This document shows positions 45,601 to 58,286 of a stretch of 64,000 bases of DNA, piece after piece (the stretch's first letter is position 1; the number at the start of each line of letters is the position of its first letter). Position numbers and translations under genes: made by a program. The DNA is taken from the NCBI RefSeq assembly GCF_963678635.1, contig NC_087065.1, forward strand, positions 3,834,534 to 3,898,533, in the 5' to 3' direction. The stretch comes from Symsagittifera roscoffensis. Taxonomy: Eukaryota; Xenacoelomorpha; Acoela; Convolutidae. Below the pieces are notes generated by a model that saw nothing but the letters and a program-made list of their open reading frames with translations, did no database searches and had not been told where the DNA came from.

Positions 45601-48600
45601 ACTTTGCAGTTCAATATTCGAAGGCTGGCTGTTCGTAATTCTATGCGTTATTTCAGCAACATCGTGCAACACCTTCGCCGCTCGCTCCTCGAAACACTTC
45701 AGATCTTGAACGTTGTCATAACTTTTGATGACGTTGACCAAGTTAGTTTTCTCTGTCAAAACATTTTTCAAATTAGACATGGCGCTAAAGTCAGATACCA
45801 GCGCCGGATCATCAAGTGTAGATTTCGCTACAGGAATCCATTGTTCTAGTTCACTCAAGGCATCTGTATATTCTCTTGTTAGTCGAAGTAGCGAGTCGAT
45901 CTCATGGCTTGACCTCAGCACCGCGTGTGAAATGTTCACATATCGCGGATTCAGTTCACGTAATTTGCACTCAATCAACTCCAAATCTGCAGGACTGCTA
46001 GCTGTCAATTCTTTTCCCATTTCGTTGATATCTTGGATTCGGTCATTTATGTTTTCTAGCTCCTTAATATGACTTTTGAGCTCTTCATGGTGGGCTAGTA
46101 ATTGATCGATTTCCGAATTTCCAGGCTGTTGTGCCAAAAAATCATTGGCTTTATTTACCCATGCTAAAATTGAATCAATCTCTCTCAAGAATTTTTCAAC
46201 CGTAGGTTGAAAATCTTTCATGTACGTTTTGCGATTATTTATTTCATCGGCGATAACTTTCCAGCGTCTCTCGAACGCTTCAATTTTTTCGTTCAAGAAA
46301 GTTGTATCTAAAGACGCGCTCATTTGAGTTAAGTCTGTGTATCGAGTTTTGAGTGACTCAAAAACCTGAGCGTTTGTCTTAAGCTCACTTTCCAAAACTG
46401 GCTGTTCTATCTGAGCCCGCTGCAGATTCAATTTACCCGAAGGAAGTCTCGTATTTGAAAACATGGCTTCCGTTTTTGTTGCCCAGGCTGTCAACACTTT
46501 CAAGAAATCAGAAAGAACTTGAACTTCAGTAACACAATGCGCAAATTGATCTTTCTTCATATCAAATCGTTTCTTCGACTGCGAATAGTCCAACTTGAGT
46601 CGAGTGAAAACTCGCTCGATTTCACGAGCTTCGAACTCTGAGTTTGAGCCTTCGCCGTATCCTCGCGACACGAGTTCCAAATTTTTGATTTCCGAATCAA
46701 TTGCAGATAGTTTTGCTTCCAACACTTCTAACTGTGACACCAAATTTGACAAGTTGCTTTCATTGGATAAGAACAAATCAGTTGATTTTAGATCGGTGTT
46801 GGTTTCGTTTATTGAAATCATGATCGGGTAAGCTTCGACCATGAACTCTTTCACCGAGTTTTTATTACTCGAGACACTTGCACCGCTTTGCTCGTCTGTT
46901 TGGTAGCTCTGTTGTGGATCAAACCATTCGAAATAAGATTCAACGTATTTCCACTTTTCTGTCAATTTACTCAGCAAAAGTTCGCCTTCCTTTGAACCTC
47001 CGTGGGCGAACAAGTCACGTGTTCTGAAATTAATAGCTGCAAAATCTTGCTTCAGGTGAATAAAATCTGGATATATTATTTTCAATTTTGGCAAATTTCC
47101 TTTTGTTTGTTTCGTTTTTCGCTCAAGCTCGAACAGAAAAATCTCAAAATGTTGGATTTCACGTTTGAAAGCATACCACTGTTTCTCGATCACTAAGTTT
47201 TTCTGCTTCTTGACCGAGTCCCATTCGCCCTTGAATGACTCGAGTTTCTCTTGCATACTTCTGCTTTTCGAAAAATTACTTCTACTCATGCGACTCACAA
47301 CTTTTGATCCTCGGACAAAAAGCTCCTTGAAACGGTGCTCGGAATTGGAGAAAAGTTTTTCCAATTTTTCTAAATTTTTAATCGAAATTTCCTGTCGTGC
47401 CATGTCCAACTCCTCAGCGCTGCTACTACTGCTGCAACTTCCGAAACTGGTGTTTTCATCTTCACTCAAAATTATTTTACAACACTGGCTAATTTCGTCG
47501 ACAACCATTTTCAAACTTTTCAACTCTTGTTCTAATTCCAGATGTTCTTGAGCTAACGCCATTGCATTCGGAACAAAGTCGGCTCTGGCCGTAGATTTTT
47601 CGTCACTCGATTCGGATTTCGATTCCGGTTTTGTTTCTACTGGCGATGATTCTGTTGGTTTTTCACTCACTGGCTCAGAAACTTCCGGTTCCGAGTTGCC
47701 ATCGAAAGGTCCCAGAGTTCGACTTACAAACGGTATTTTTGTAACGGTCTCTTTCGCCGTGTGAATTCGCAAACTGACATTGTTAAACTGACTGTTGAAA
47801 CATTTGATTTCTTCGTCTATTCGCGTGTCTCCCGCAGCTTTCGCTTCGGCTGCCATTGCTTTCAAACCTCTTTTCTTGACCTCTTGCTCTTTCAACTCTT
47901 TCTTCAGTCGATCGTAACCCGCTTTCGTCTCGTCGTCTTTCGGTTCGCTCGCGGTTTCGATCTCGTATAAGTCTCTGTCGGCAATTATTAACCACTTTCG
48001 AATTATATTAACGAGGCCATACCACGTAGAAGTATCAGTAGCAACTGACTCCGGAATATTTTCCGAGTTCGAAACTGCTTTCGGTTTAGTCGCTTTAGGC
48101 ACTTTGCTCGTCTCAGCACTTGTACTCGTATTTGGTTTCTGCGATACACTTTTAACAGGCTGCGAATTCGCTTTATCTTCGTTCTGAACTGTTTTATTCA
48201 CGTGGTCTGCTATTTTATGAGCCAGTGTTTTGAACTGTTGGTTAGCCGATTCCACCATCTGTTCCAAAGATGGGAGTGGGTGTGGTTCTGCCAAATCCAA
48301 CAGCTCGTCTGTATCATGTAACAGATTCTTCATTTCTCGTTCGTGAAGTTGTAAATCATACAGAAGGTCCTCAACCTGAGAATTCAGAGAATCAGTTTGA
48401 AGCTGTTTTTCAGTTTGGTCAATCCAATCCGTCAGCTCAATATAATTCGCCGAAATCCTTCTCGAATACTTAACAGCGCTTTCAAACATCCCCTTTCCCG
48501 CTGTTACTTGCGCGCCCAATTCATTAAACTGGTTTTTTATTTCACACAAACTGCCGTCCAGCTTATCTGGATCTTCAGTTTGACTCAATTCGATGATACT

Positions 48601-51600
48601 ATATCCGGTTTTGAGAACGAATTCGACCTCTGGCTTCAGACTACTCAATTCCGTGTAAAGTCTTTCATGGTCATCTAGATACATTTGGAGGTACTCCTCG
48701 TTCCAGTCTTTAATTTCAGCAGACTCTAAAGTCTGAGCAACACTCGATAATTTAGTCAGAACTTCTTCGCGTTTTTCTTCGAACGAGGCTGGTTTTTGGA
48801 ACTTCACAAATTTCACCTCTAACTTCGCCATGTCTTGTTCTAGGAGGTTCAGTTGTTGCTGGATTCTGTCAGAGGAGTTCAAGGTCATCTGGGTAAATTG
48901 CTGGTTGATATCTTTAATCTTCTGCTGAAAATGTTCCATCTCTTCTTCGATTTTGGAAAATTCATCTGGAACTTTTTCTGAGAAAATGTCTTCCTCGATG
49001 TAATCATGGATGATTTTATCCGTCTCTGAAATCCACGTTTGAGTTTCGATAATATCACTTTGAATATTTTGAACGTTCTTCAAATTCGTTTGCATTGTCA
49101 GTTTTAATTCCTTCGCTGGAACTTCTATCGAAGTAGTCAAATTTTCAACTTTATCTGCCAATTCTTTGACTTCAACTACTAAAATCGCCGATTCTTTCAA
49201 CTTCGTTGCCAGTTCATTGATTTCGTCAATTGGTTCCGGTTCCTGGTCTAAGATTCTGTCCAGACAATCCAGTTGCTCTGAAAGATCCTCCGCATCGCCC
49301 ACTACTAACTTCGGCGTTCGTTCTAGAACCTTCTCTACTTCTAGCAACCACTCACTTCGCTTTTCAACTTTGCTCTTCAAGAGTGCAAAATTTTCACTGG
49401 CTAGAGACAAATTATCCAAACTTTGGTCGACGTGTTTTTTAATCGCAGACCAGGCATCGTTGACTGTATTAACACGTGTCATTAACTCATCAAGTCCATC
49501 CATCAAATCTTGTTTCACAATTTCATTATAAACTGATTCGATTTTCTTAACAAGATGCTCTTGCTTTCTAACTGTTTCCTGTATTTTCGAGTACTGCTCA
49601 ATTTGACGTGGAATCTGGTCTAATGTTTTCACTTCAAAATTCTCCAACGAAACTTGGCTGCTTCTTATGTCTTCCAAGACGGCTCTTAACTGGTTTAAAG
49701 AGTCGTCCAGGGTTTTACTTTTGTCAAGAGCAACTTCTAGCATTGCTGTTTGTTGTTTTGTCAACTTAACAGTTTTGTCCCATTTTTTCTGCAAAGTGTC
49801 CAGCGAACTTCTCAGTTTTCGCCCATATTTTGGCGCAGATCGATCAATCAATTGCTGGCCGATTTCCAAAATGGTCACTAAATTTGGCTTGATTGTTGAA
49901 ATATCTTCTTCTAAAGCTTTGCTCTGTTCAAACTGTGCCGTAACTGTTGCAACATCACCAAGGGCAGCCTCCTCTGAATGCAAAAACATGTAAACTTGAT
50001 CCATCCACGTATTAAGTCCGCTGACTTCCTCGTTGAACTTTTTGAAAACCTTCAGCCATTTTTCAATATGAGCTGTTTTGTCGTCGATTTTCTTAGTATA
50101 GCGAACCCATTTATCGCAAACTTCGCTATTCTGACTTTTCAAGAACTCTCCTTTCGAATGGTCCGTGCATCTTTGGGCAATTTCTTTAAAACTAGTTTTG
50201 ACATAATCGTAAGCGACGCCAAGTTCAACTGCTTTGCGTTTTAAGCCTTTACACGTCTGCAAATTTTCCTCCATCACATTTATATCACACACAACATGTG
50301 ATCCCATTGACTCCACTTTCGTTTTCAGCTCGGCTAAAAATGACGTCAGATCCGAGAGAGAATCCGAGTACTTTTGAGGCGGCGTGTTATCCAACGACAC
50401 CGTTAACCGTTTGTCTCGATTTTCCAGCCACAGCATACTTTTGTCGAAACTGCTTTTCAAATGTTTCAGCCTCGAATAAATGGATTTGAAAGTCAGCGGA
50501 TCCAAAAACTCTTTGTTCTGTTCCAGACTATCCAGATCATTTTCCTCCAAATTATCCAGCTTCACTCGATGTTTCTGGACTTCCCAGTACTTTCCTTGGC
50601 ATTGGTCAAGTTGAAATTTAATTTTTCCTTGCTCAATTCCTATTGGCTCTTGCGCGTTTATCCATTCGCTCGTTTCATTGGCTAATCTCTCCAAGATTTC
50701 AAGCTCGGATAGTAATTGTTTTTGAGCAAAGAAAGCTGAGATTTCTAATTCCTTGTTGCGGACAATCTTCCTCAGAGCGGCGAAGCGCTCACGTACCTCC
50801 GAAGCACTTTCATCTGATTCTGGTAACCAGTCAATTTCGATATCTTTGGCGTCAAAATCTGACATCAGATTTTCTAAAATAGATTTGGTGCTTTTGGCCG
50901 AGTTTGAACAATGTGACAAAGCGTTGACTTCTGGCGTTATTGTGTCCAACCATTTGGAGACCTCTTTGATTTTTTCTTTGTCTCTTTCGCTAATTTGCCC
51001 AGTGTTCGTTTCAGATTTTGGAGTTTCCCGACCTGAAGGAGGGATATTTAAAACTTTTTCTGCCTCAAAGGACGAATTCACATCTATCGATAACTGACTA
51101 TATCTGTGAATAGCGTCAAGTGAACTTCTTTGAGAGTCGTCTTCTACCGTTTCGTAATTCGCTATGTTGGAGTTACTTTCACAACAAACGTCTTTCAGAT
51201 CCATCGCTGTCGGCGAGAAGCAGTGTTCCAGCGGGTTCTCTTTCACTTCCAATTCTGACTCGTGCCTGACGGACGCACGTGATGAGCATTCTTCGTCCGC
51301 TGAAACTCCATTATTACACGCACTGTGTTCGCTGTTTTTAGCGTCTGAAGAACTAAATGAAGTTTCTAGTTCTTTAACTGCGAGATCATACGCTACTTTT
51401 ACTGCACGTTCCGAGAACTTTCTCATAGCATCGACATTTACTGTGGGCACCAACTTCTGTTCAACTGTTGAACTTGTCTGAACTTTTTCAGTGAGAACGA
51501 TATTTGTAGTCATTTGAGCCACTCGATCACGTGCGTTTATATCTTCAGTTAATTTCGTTGTGAAAAGCGAACTTTTTCCCAACTGATCTCCTAGATCTTC

Positions 51601-52764
51601 CATTTTTTGGACTAAAATATCCCATAAAGAAGCGAGATGCATAATGCTATTTTGCACGTCAACGAAGCTTTCGTCGTTTTCGTTGTATTTACACAACTCG
51701 GCTGAAACGTCGCCCAACGCTGCAAACTCTTCTTGTTTTGTCTCCATAATGTTTTCAAGTGCTTTCAACTGTTTGAAATACTCTTTTGCTTGAGTCAATA
51801 CCAAATCGTCACTAGAAGATTTCAGAATCAAGTCTTCAACTGAAGACATTTGTGAATTTAGCCACAGTGAAAAGCTTTCTTTCATTTCGTAAAATTGATC
51901 CCATTTTTGGTGAATAACTTGCAGCAAATCCCACCTTTCTTCAGTCCACTTACAGATCTTCGCCCATCTGTTCCCTAATAAATTCAGCTCCTCTTCCAAA
52001 TCCTGATAATTTTCAGCCTCGTCTACTAAAATGACTGCACTTCCTAAGTCGTTGATTTTCGGCTGATATGACTGCAAAAGGTCTTGAAGACTGCTGACTT
52101 CTGAAATATGCTCTTCGACTAATTCATAATTTCCAGGAATCGCAGTAATTTTGTCGATACGATCTTCTATAACCGTCATTCGATCTCCCATAGTATCAAT
52201 TTCGGCTTTTTCGTAGCTCATAAGAGCACTTTGGACATCGGTTTGGGTTTTGGCTGCTCGATTTTTTACGTTTTCCCAGTCACGCTTTAGGGTCAGTAGC
52301 TTCTTTGAGAGGTTCCGCGATTCGGCTACATTGTTCAGCTTTGGCATTGACGTCTGACCTTGTGCAATGAGATTAATGATCTCCATATTCTGATATGATA
52401 AATCGTTGAAGAAGTCTTCGGTTGAGTGGAACAACTTCCTTGCGTCGGCTAGCTGAGACAGCGACTCTATTTCGGTGTGAATAGAAGCGAGTTTGTCGTG
52501 AACTTCTGTGATCCAACTGAGAGTTTCGTCTACACTTCTCGTGACGTTGGCAAGTACTTGGGATGGGGTTAGAAACTCGGCTGCAGAGTTGTGCGATAGA
52601 ATGTAGGATGACGAGGAATTATTACTGTTGTTTGGTTGTTTGTTCCGCTTTGAAAGGCTGTTGTTTTTGGAACCTGATATCTGAGAGGATGCCGACACGG
52701 AGTTGAGAGATGACTTTTTAGTCAGACTCCCCTCCCCGTCAATTTCATTCGCGAAGCCGAAAGC
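42692..52764 (-). CDS. DMD-like: Dystrophin, giant exon: rod, WW, EF-hand-like and ZZ domains
   Basis: One uninterrupted exon of 10,073 bases (acceptor TTTTGGCTGTAG, AG 52766-52765). Dystrophin links cortical actin to the dystroglycan complex at the cell membrane. The start reads AFGFANEIDGEGSLTKKSSL after the CH2 exon. Spectrin-type helical repeats with regular Trp/Leu patterns fill most of 43700-52600, about 2,950 residues, comparable to the 24-repeat vertebrate rod. Hinge-like low-complexity inserts lie near 51000-51360 (acidic, Ser-rich), 48060-48200 (Ser/Thr/Lys) and 47580-47760 (Glu/Ser/Pro). The WW domain is at about 43578-43660 (PWERTVAPNKVPFYINHKTE, WDHP). The EF-hand-like cysteine-rich region is at 42900-43575 (NSVRFSAYRTAMKL, GEIASFGGSNIEPSVKSC). 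The ZZ zinc finger is at 42745-42895 (CNICKAFPITGFRYRCLKC, MCQNCF). WW-EF-ZZ is the beta-dystroglycan-binding module. Its arrangement identifies dystrophin/utrophin; which paralogue does not apply if the lineage has one. GC content is above the flanks. Antisense frames here are shadows. Confidence 0.97.
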
Positions 52765-52933
52765 CTACAGCCAAAATAGTCGAATAGTTATTTATTTTGG
52801 CCATCTATTAAAATCTTAAGATCCAAGAAAAATTATGAACGTTTGAGTCCTGATTATAGCCATATAAGCAGCAATATGATTTAAGTCGATCCTATTTCAG
52901 TAATCCAGGGGGAGGATTTGGGTGGTGATAACA

Positions 52934-53010
52934 GGGGGGGGGGGGGGGGGGGAGTCAGGCGCGTTAAGGGATTCGAACCACTCAGCACCCAAAGGTTTTA
53001 CGGCATCCAT
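52934..53010 (-). repeat. G19 tract with G-tract element end
   Basis: Plus strand G19 at 52934-52952. Just right of it, on the minus strand, ATGGATGCCGTAAAA, TTTGGGTGCTGAGTGG and TTCGAATCCC resemble the end of the 59-kb element (ATGGATGTCGTTAAA, TTTTGGTGGTG, TCGAATCCC). The TTCGAATCCC word also matches a pol III B box, but no complete tRNA fold is present. Confidence 0.5.
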
Positions 53011-53374
53011 TTTTAAACATTCAAAAGACACAAAAACGGTATTTTGACCTGGTAAATGGTTTGGTAAAAACAAATGGTTTGGTAAAAATGCAAAAATTTT
53101 TCAGGATAACCGCTGAAAAATTGACGAATTGATTAACATTGAACTTGAGCATATTTCAAAGTGAGAGTAAATTAGTAATAATCGACCACAGAGTTCCCCG
53201 AAAAATAGAAAAACAAAAAAATCAGAAACACTCAAAACCGTCAAAAAAACTGGAGTATTTAACTCATAGTATAAAAAAACTTTAATAAAATAAAAAATGT
53301 AAGAAAAAGCTTATCGCCCTATTGGCTGCGCGCTCGCTTTAATCGTTGGAAATTTGATTAAATTTCAAAAAAAT

Positions 53375-53600
53375 TTAAACTGGTTCTTCGACACTGAGAA
53401 ATTTTAGTTTCGTTCGAATCCCGACCGAAAGGGATTTAATATGATATATCAGTCGACCCATTCCGATCATTTGTGGTACCTGATTTTGCGAGAAAAAAAA
53501 GAACTAGTCAACAAACAGTTGTAAAAGTGTCGAAGTATGAAAGCAGCCCGATCTAAAAATCGAAATCCACTTTCGAACCAAAAAACTTATTCAAGTTTGT
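53375..53600 (+). repeat. TCGAC-type dispersed repeat
   Basis: TTCTTCGACACTGAGAAATT, TTCGAATCCCGACCGAAAGG and ATATATCAGTCGACCCATTC, related to 61655-61830, 14080-14285 and parts of 8260-8300. Confidence 0.55.
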
Positions 53601-54591
53601 TGCGCCGTTTCCGATTTCTCAATTAGAGAGCAAAATTTGACTCCCATTTAGCAAATGAATTTCAATGGAATTGAAGCAATCAACAATCAAACCGCAAAAA
53701 ATCAAAATAAGCATGATCAAGTTTTAAGGATTTTCCTGAAAAAAAGATTACGACCTATATTAGCGTATACACTAAGTTCATTGACACTTAAGAATAAAAT
53801 AAAATAAAATAGCTCCAGAAGAAAACGTTCGTCCAGTGGTCGTAACAATAACTTAACGCTGATTTAAAAAAAAATCTAATGGGGGATGATATCCTGGGGT
53901 TTCTTCCTGGGGGAGCCACTCCATGCACCTGCACTGCCAGTTAATAGGATCAGAGGGAAAATCTAGGATCTTTTCGAAGGGTCTCGCTGTATATTCGAAA
54001 AACGTTGTTTCCTTTTTTCAATATCGACCGAATTGCTTTTCAGAGCTATCAGCCACATAAAGATGTCATATAATGGTACTGGTAGTTTTTTATTTGGATT
54101 GAAAGGCTATTGATTTCCCGGGGAAGTTATAATTTGAAGCAGAATACTGAAAACTGTGCGGACTTCTTAAAAAACTTTTCTACAGCTTTTAAAGATTTGG
54201 GTAACCAAAATACATCAGAAATTCGGGTTTTTCCTTTTCTCTTGTCTCGCAAATATGAGAAGCTAAGCTTAGAGTACGTACATCAATTACCCTTTTAAAG
54301 GAAAACTGATGCATGCATATGGATGAGCACTGAAAACTTTCATAACGTTCTTCTCGACGCTCAGAAAATTTTAAAAAACATCTCATTACAGCTCGACTCA
54401 TGACTACTAGCATTTCAAAATAAGATATCACACGAAACGAATGACATTACTGATCTTTCCTCGAATGTCGTATAAAAACAACCAAATACAAGTCCCGCAC
54501 CCCCACTCCGTGGTAGGAGCAACAAATTCTGAGGGGCGAGGGGTGTAATCATTATCACAAGGACGCAGAGACGAAGCTGCGCTTCGCACCA

Positions 54592-54641
54592 CTTGCGATA
54601 CAAAACAAGAAAGTCGCTTGCGATACAAAACAAGAAAGTCG
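54592..54641. repeat. 25-bp tandem duplication
   Basis: CTTGCGATACAAAACAAGAA plus five bases occurs twice in a row (starts 54592 and 54617). Confidence 0.95.
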
Positions 54642-55393
54642 GATTTTTTTTCAAATTTGAAAAACCAGATCTATCAAAACGAATGAGGCTAATTTTGAAA
54701 CAAGAAGATGCCAAGACAGAAAATGTAAAATAAGCATCGGAAGAAAATTTACCAAGCGGTAAAAAACCGAAAATAGCCGACAAAAAATCAACAAGACTTT
54801 AATTAAAAAGTTAAGAAGTCCCTTCACGTTCGAAACATATATCCGCACACTCAAATTTGAGACGCAATATGAGGCCATTAACAGATATAATATAGCCAAA
54901 ACCTATCCACCCGAAAACAGGGGGAAAAATAAAATTTAACAATTTGTGCGATCCAGAGGTGAACATAAAATTATGTTTCTATTGAAACTATTCAAAATTA
55001 GGCCACTAAGCCGATAAATTTTAAGCCGAAATCAAATTGGGCAGGTTAAAAATTTTAAGCGAAAAAAATATACAAAGTCAAGGCTAGTAAAATTACAATT
55101 TGCAGTAATTAACTAAAACACTAAAAGCAACTACAATGCTAAGTTCGTACAGCAAAAAAAGACACTTCTTCTATGTGGCAACTAACCCGACAAAACATAA
55201 GCAGGTCCTGTCAGTGACGCAAAGATCACTTAACTCATTATGAGCTGAACCTAAATTTACCATTTCTAATTTTGACTATTCTGTGAACAAACTTATTTTC
55301 GGGAAAAAGACTAGTACCCCGATTGCAATACCCTTGCTTTAGTACTACATGTACCCAATTATGAGTACCCGAACCACTTGGCGCACTTCTTAC

Positions 55394-55855
55394 CTGGAAC
55401 AGTTTGAGCACATACAAAATGACAGTTGTTGAGTCCGGCTCTGTAAGGCTAATGTCATTTGGTCCGATAATCATGAAAATATTCAACTGATTCAGAATAT
55501 CGAACGCGTGTCTTATTCTCTCTTTCGAACTCATCTCTCTGTACACGTCTTGGTAATCAAACAAGGTCGGGTCATGATAATGTATGAGGACATTGAATAA
55601 CAGTCCATCGGCCCATGACGAGGTAAAGTTGTCGACTACCGCGCCTGGATATCCCTGGCAACAACTGGCACACCACTCCAAGAGCTTTGCCTCCTCGTCT
55701 CCCATGTTTGCCACTGATCCGGTTTGGTTCACATTGTTTGAGTTTGAGAGCGCATTGTACGGCGGCTGCAGTCTGTAATCTGAGCTCTCAACTGCTGACA
55801 TGTTTAAACTGTCGCTGTTGCTGTTGTGGTTATTCTGGTGGAATTTGTCCGCCAT
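55394..55855 (-). CDS. DMD-like: Dystrophin, first visible exon (CH2 of the actin-binding domain)
   Basis: From the ATG at 55855 to donor CAG|GTAAGA there are 154 codons. About 55 residues of Asn/Ser-rich sequence precede a calponin-homology domain: EEAKLLEWCASCCQGYP, VVDNFTSSWADGLLFNVLIH, then RIRHAFDILNQLNI, and VILYVLKLFQ just before the splice. This matches the second CH domain of dystrophin (LLSWVRQ..., NFTTSWSDGLALNALIH, LFQ). The first CH domain, which has the main actin-binding surface, is not seen here or anywhere to 64000. The ATG has a good context (AAAACATGG), so this may be the start of a CH1-less isoform or gene. Alternatively the exon continues from an acceptor-like TTCAG eight bases upstream, with CH1 in exons beyond the window. 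From this ATG the three exons encode 3,901 residues. Confidence 0.85.
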
Positions 55856-55865
55856 GTTTTGACTG

Positions 55866-58286
55866 AACCGGATAAACTGACGATTAATTATGGGTTAAAG
55901 TAATTGATCCATGATTGGTCATTACTGGAATCGTGTCAGTCACTAATCGAAAATTGGTTATAAATCTATAATGGCGTGGAGAAATTGTTCGTCGCCGGCC
56001 CATTTTTCCATCTTCTTCTGATGACTAATAAGGGATACAGTTGTTTGAAATGAACATGATACGCGACTGAAAAAAGGAAAATTCGGTTAGCTCTGCTTCA
56101 TATAATTTGCAGTTGATCTGAAAACGGAGCACAGCGCCTGATCCATTTTTCGTATTCATAAATTATCACAAATGTAACATAGTTAAGCGCACCCACATAA
56201 ATTATCAAGCCAATGACTCAAAATTTGGGAATCGCAGACAAAAAAATGAAACGGAAAAGTTAGTGACTGAGTCACAATATGGTAAAATGATGAATCTACC
56301 TTTTGAACCTTTTAGGAGAGTACTTGCCAAAAAATCAATGAATTCAATTACGATTTGGGAAGTCAATTATATCTCAGAAAGCCTTTGTTCTTGTTTTTGC
56401 ATCCAAACCACTGTTTTGGAAATTCGCTCTTTTCAAGCGGAAAGCCGAATACGAACGAAACAAAGAAAATGGCACAGAAGAGAAAAAGTCTGTGATAATT
56501 TAAGACATCCTGACGCTCTGAACAGAACGATAAAAAAAGATTGATGGCGCTATAAAATAAATTACAACCTCAGGAAAAATTCCTTGCTGATTGATAATTT
56601 CCGAGGCGATACACTATCAGTTACATGTGGGAGTAAGTAAACATCAAAACCAGAGTAGTCGAATTACCTGTAAGTGATTCCTCTGGGCCGAGAAAAACAT
56701 TAAAAAACTAATGGAAAATTCAAAAAACAACCCCTAGAAAACCCTTTCCGATATAATAAAAAGATCAAATTTAAGAAAAGAGTATTTGTGCATCGCAGAG
56801 CGGCAGAAAAGAGTAAAATTATACTTTGGTAAAAATGAGTTATAAGAGGGTAGAGGGTTTTAAGACATACTACACCGCAGTACTCAAAATTTCAACACCC
56901 CACCAACACCCCCCCCCCCCCCGCCACCTTCAGACAAGATCAGAACTGAAAGGCTTGAAACGGATTAAAATTAGACCCTCCTACTAAAATACGAAATCGA
57001 TATGACATCATTCCCTCACTTAATCGCAGAATAGAGGCATTTGCTAGAAACTCAATCCTTTTTTGAGTAATCACGTTACATCAGTACTTTAAAAAAGTAC
57101 AGCTTTACTAAGACAAAACATATCATTTTTAACGAAAAAAAAATTCGTATCAAATTCAGTTTAGAAAAAAGAACAACGCGGTTCTTGTGCCAAAATCTAC
57201 CCGACTAGTTTTTCAAGTGGGCGGATATTCAAATCGAAAAACTCTATTGCTTTCATATAGATCGATTGCTTGGTTCATTTGCCTGCCGGTACAAGCATAC
57301 CAATCAATAAGACCACAAAAAACTTGAATATTGAGATAATAAGTGGATACAGAGATAATCAGTTCCTAGACCAGGCGTACCGCTGTTTTTCCTATTTGCA
57401 ATTCTCGATTGCAGAAACAAACAAGAAAATAAACATTATAAATAATTCAGAATGTGATAGAAAATATGAAGAAGTCAACAATACTTCAAAAATTATTGAC
57501 TCTAGTCGAAGTTTTTTATTCATAAATCAATTGTGTTTGACAAAACTGCCTAAAAACGACGAATTCAAAAGCGCACATGTATTCGAATTGAACAGAACAT
57601 CTAATCAAACTTCAAGTCTATAAAAATTATAACAAACATTCCCCTAAAAAGGACTAACACCAAGGTTACGCATAAGCGAATATTACAAATTGAATCTAGA
57701 ATGAATTCCCATTTTTTCGCAATAGGGTGGAATTTTGAAAGGGATTCCTTCAAAACAGAAGCGATGGCTGACAATTATACAATAAAGAGGAAATGGGTCG
57801 GAGCTCATTAGGGATGCTGCAACATTGAATCGGCTGATATGATTTGACTGGACAGTGGATGAATCTTAATGAGCTTCATTAGGGGAATTTTATGTCAAGG
57901 ATAGCGGCACGACCCAACACAAGAATCCTTCAGCCACGAATTGAACGCAACGGAACCGCTAAACACTAATTCTCTGTCAAACAAACTGTGACGCACAAGT
58001 ATTTCAAACATGCAACGCAGGCATTTATAGAAGAGAGTTTTGACGTGCGTTTCTTCTTCATAAGTAAATTGAATTTTTCTCCCATTTTACTGCCCAGTCG
58101 TATTCTGAATTTTATTTTCAATTAATGCACAACATATAGCTGCAGGGTTCACGAGGCTCGAAGAAAAAAGATCCCTTCAAAGAGTCCAATTTCCGCACAC
58201 TTGAATTGCGACAGAGCGAAACAAAAGGCTACACTTTTTCAAGAGCACAGGCTTCAAAAGCTCAATTGTTGTGAATTGCGAAATAG
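55866..58286. other. Upstream flank of dystrophin, no supported gene
   Basis: AT-rich with scattered frames (56263-56544 plus, 57270-57623 plus) that show no domain. Two CCAAT words lie on the minus strand (55914-55918, 55953-55957) and could belong to a dystrophin promoter, but TATA-like sequence is not placed as expected. A 14-base C tract is at 56909-56922. Confidence 0.4.

Larger units (their letters stand above)
52765..55393 (-). other. Dystrophin intron 1 of the visible gene (2.6 kb)
   Basis: Joins phase-0 ends CAG|GTAAGA (55394/55393) and TAG|GCT (52764). It contains a 19-base G tract (52934-52952), a TCGAC-type repeat (53375-53600) and a 25-bp tandem duplication (54592-54641). No coding frame in it looks real. 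Confidence 0.85.

Noticed and set aside
42682-51481. Many long plus-strand frames across dystrophin
   Set aside because: They are antisense shadows of a 10-kb coding exon, with no family signature of their own.
52968-52980. B-box-like GGTTCGAATCCC on the minus strand, possible tRNA gene
   Set aside because: No acceptor stem or cloverleaf can be drawn, and the sequence is explained by similarity to the 59-kb repeat end.
56263-57623. Plus frames of 93 and 117 codons upstream of dystrophin
   Set aside because: No domains, AT-driven composition and no splice or poly(A) context.
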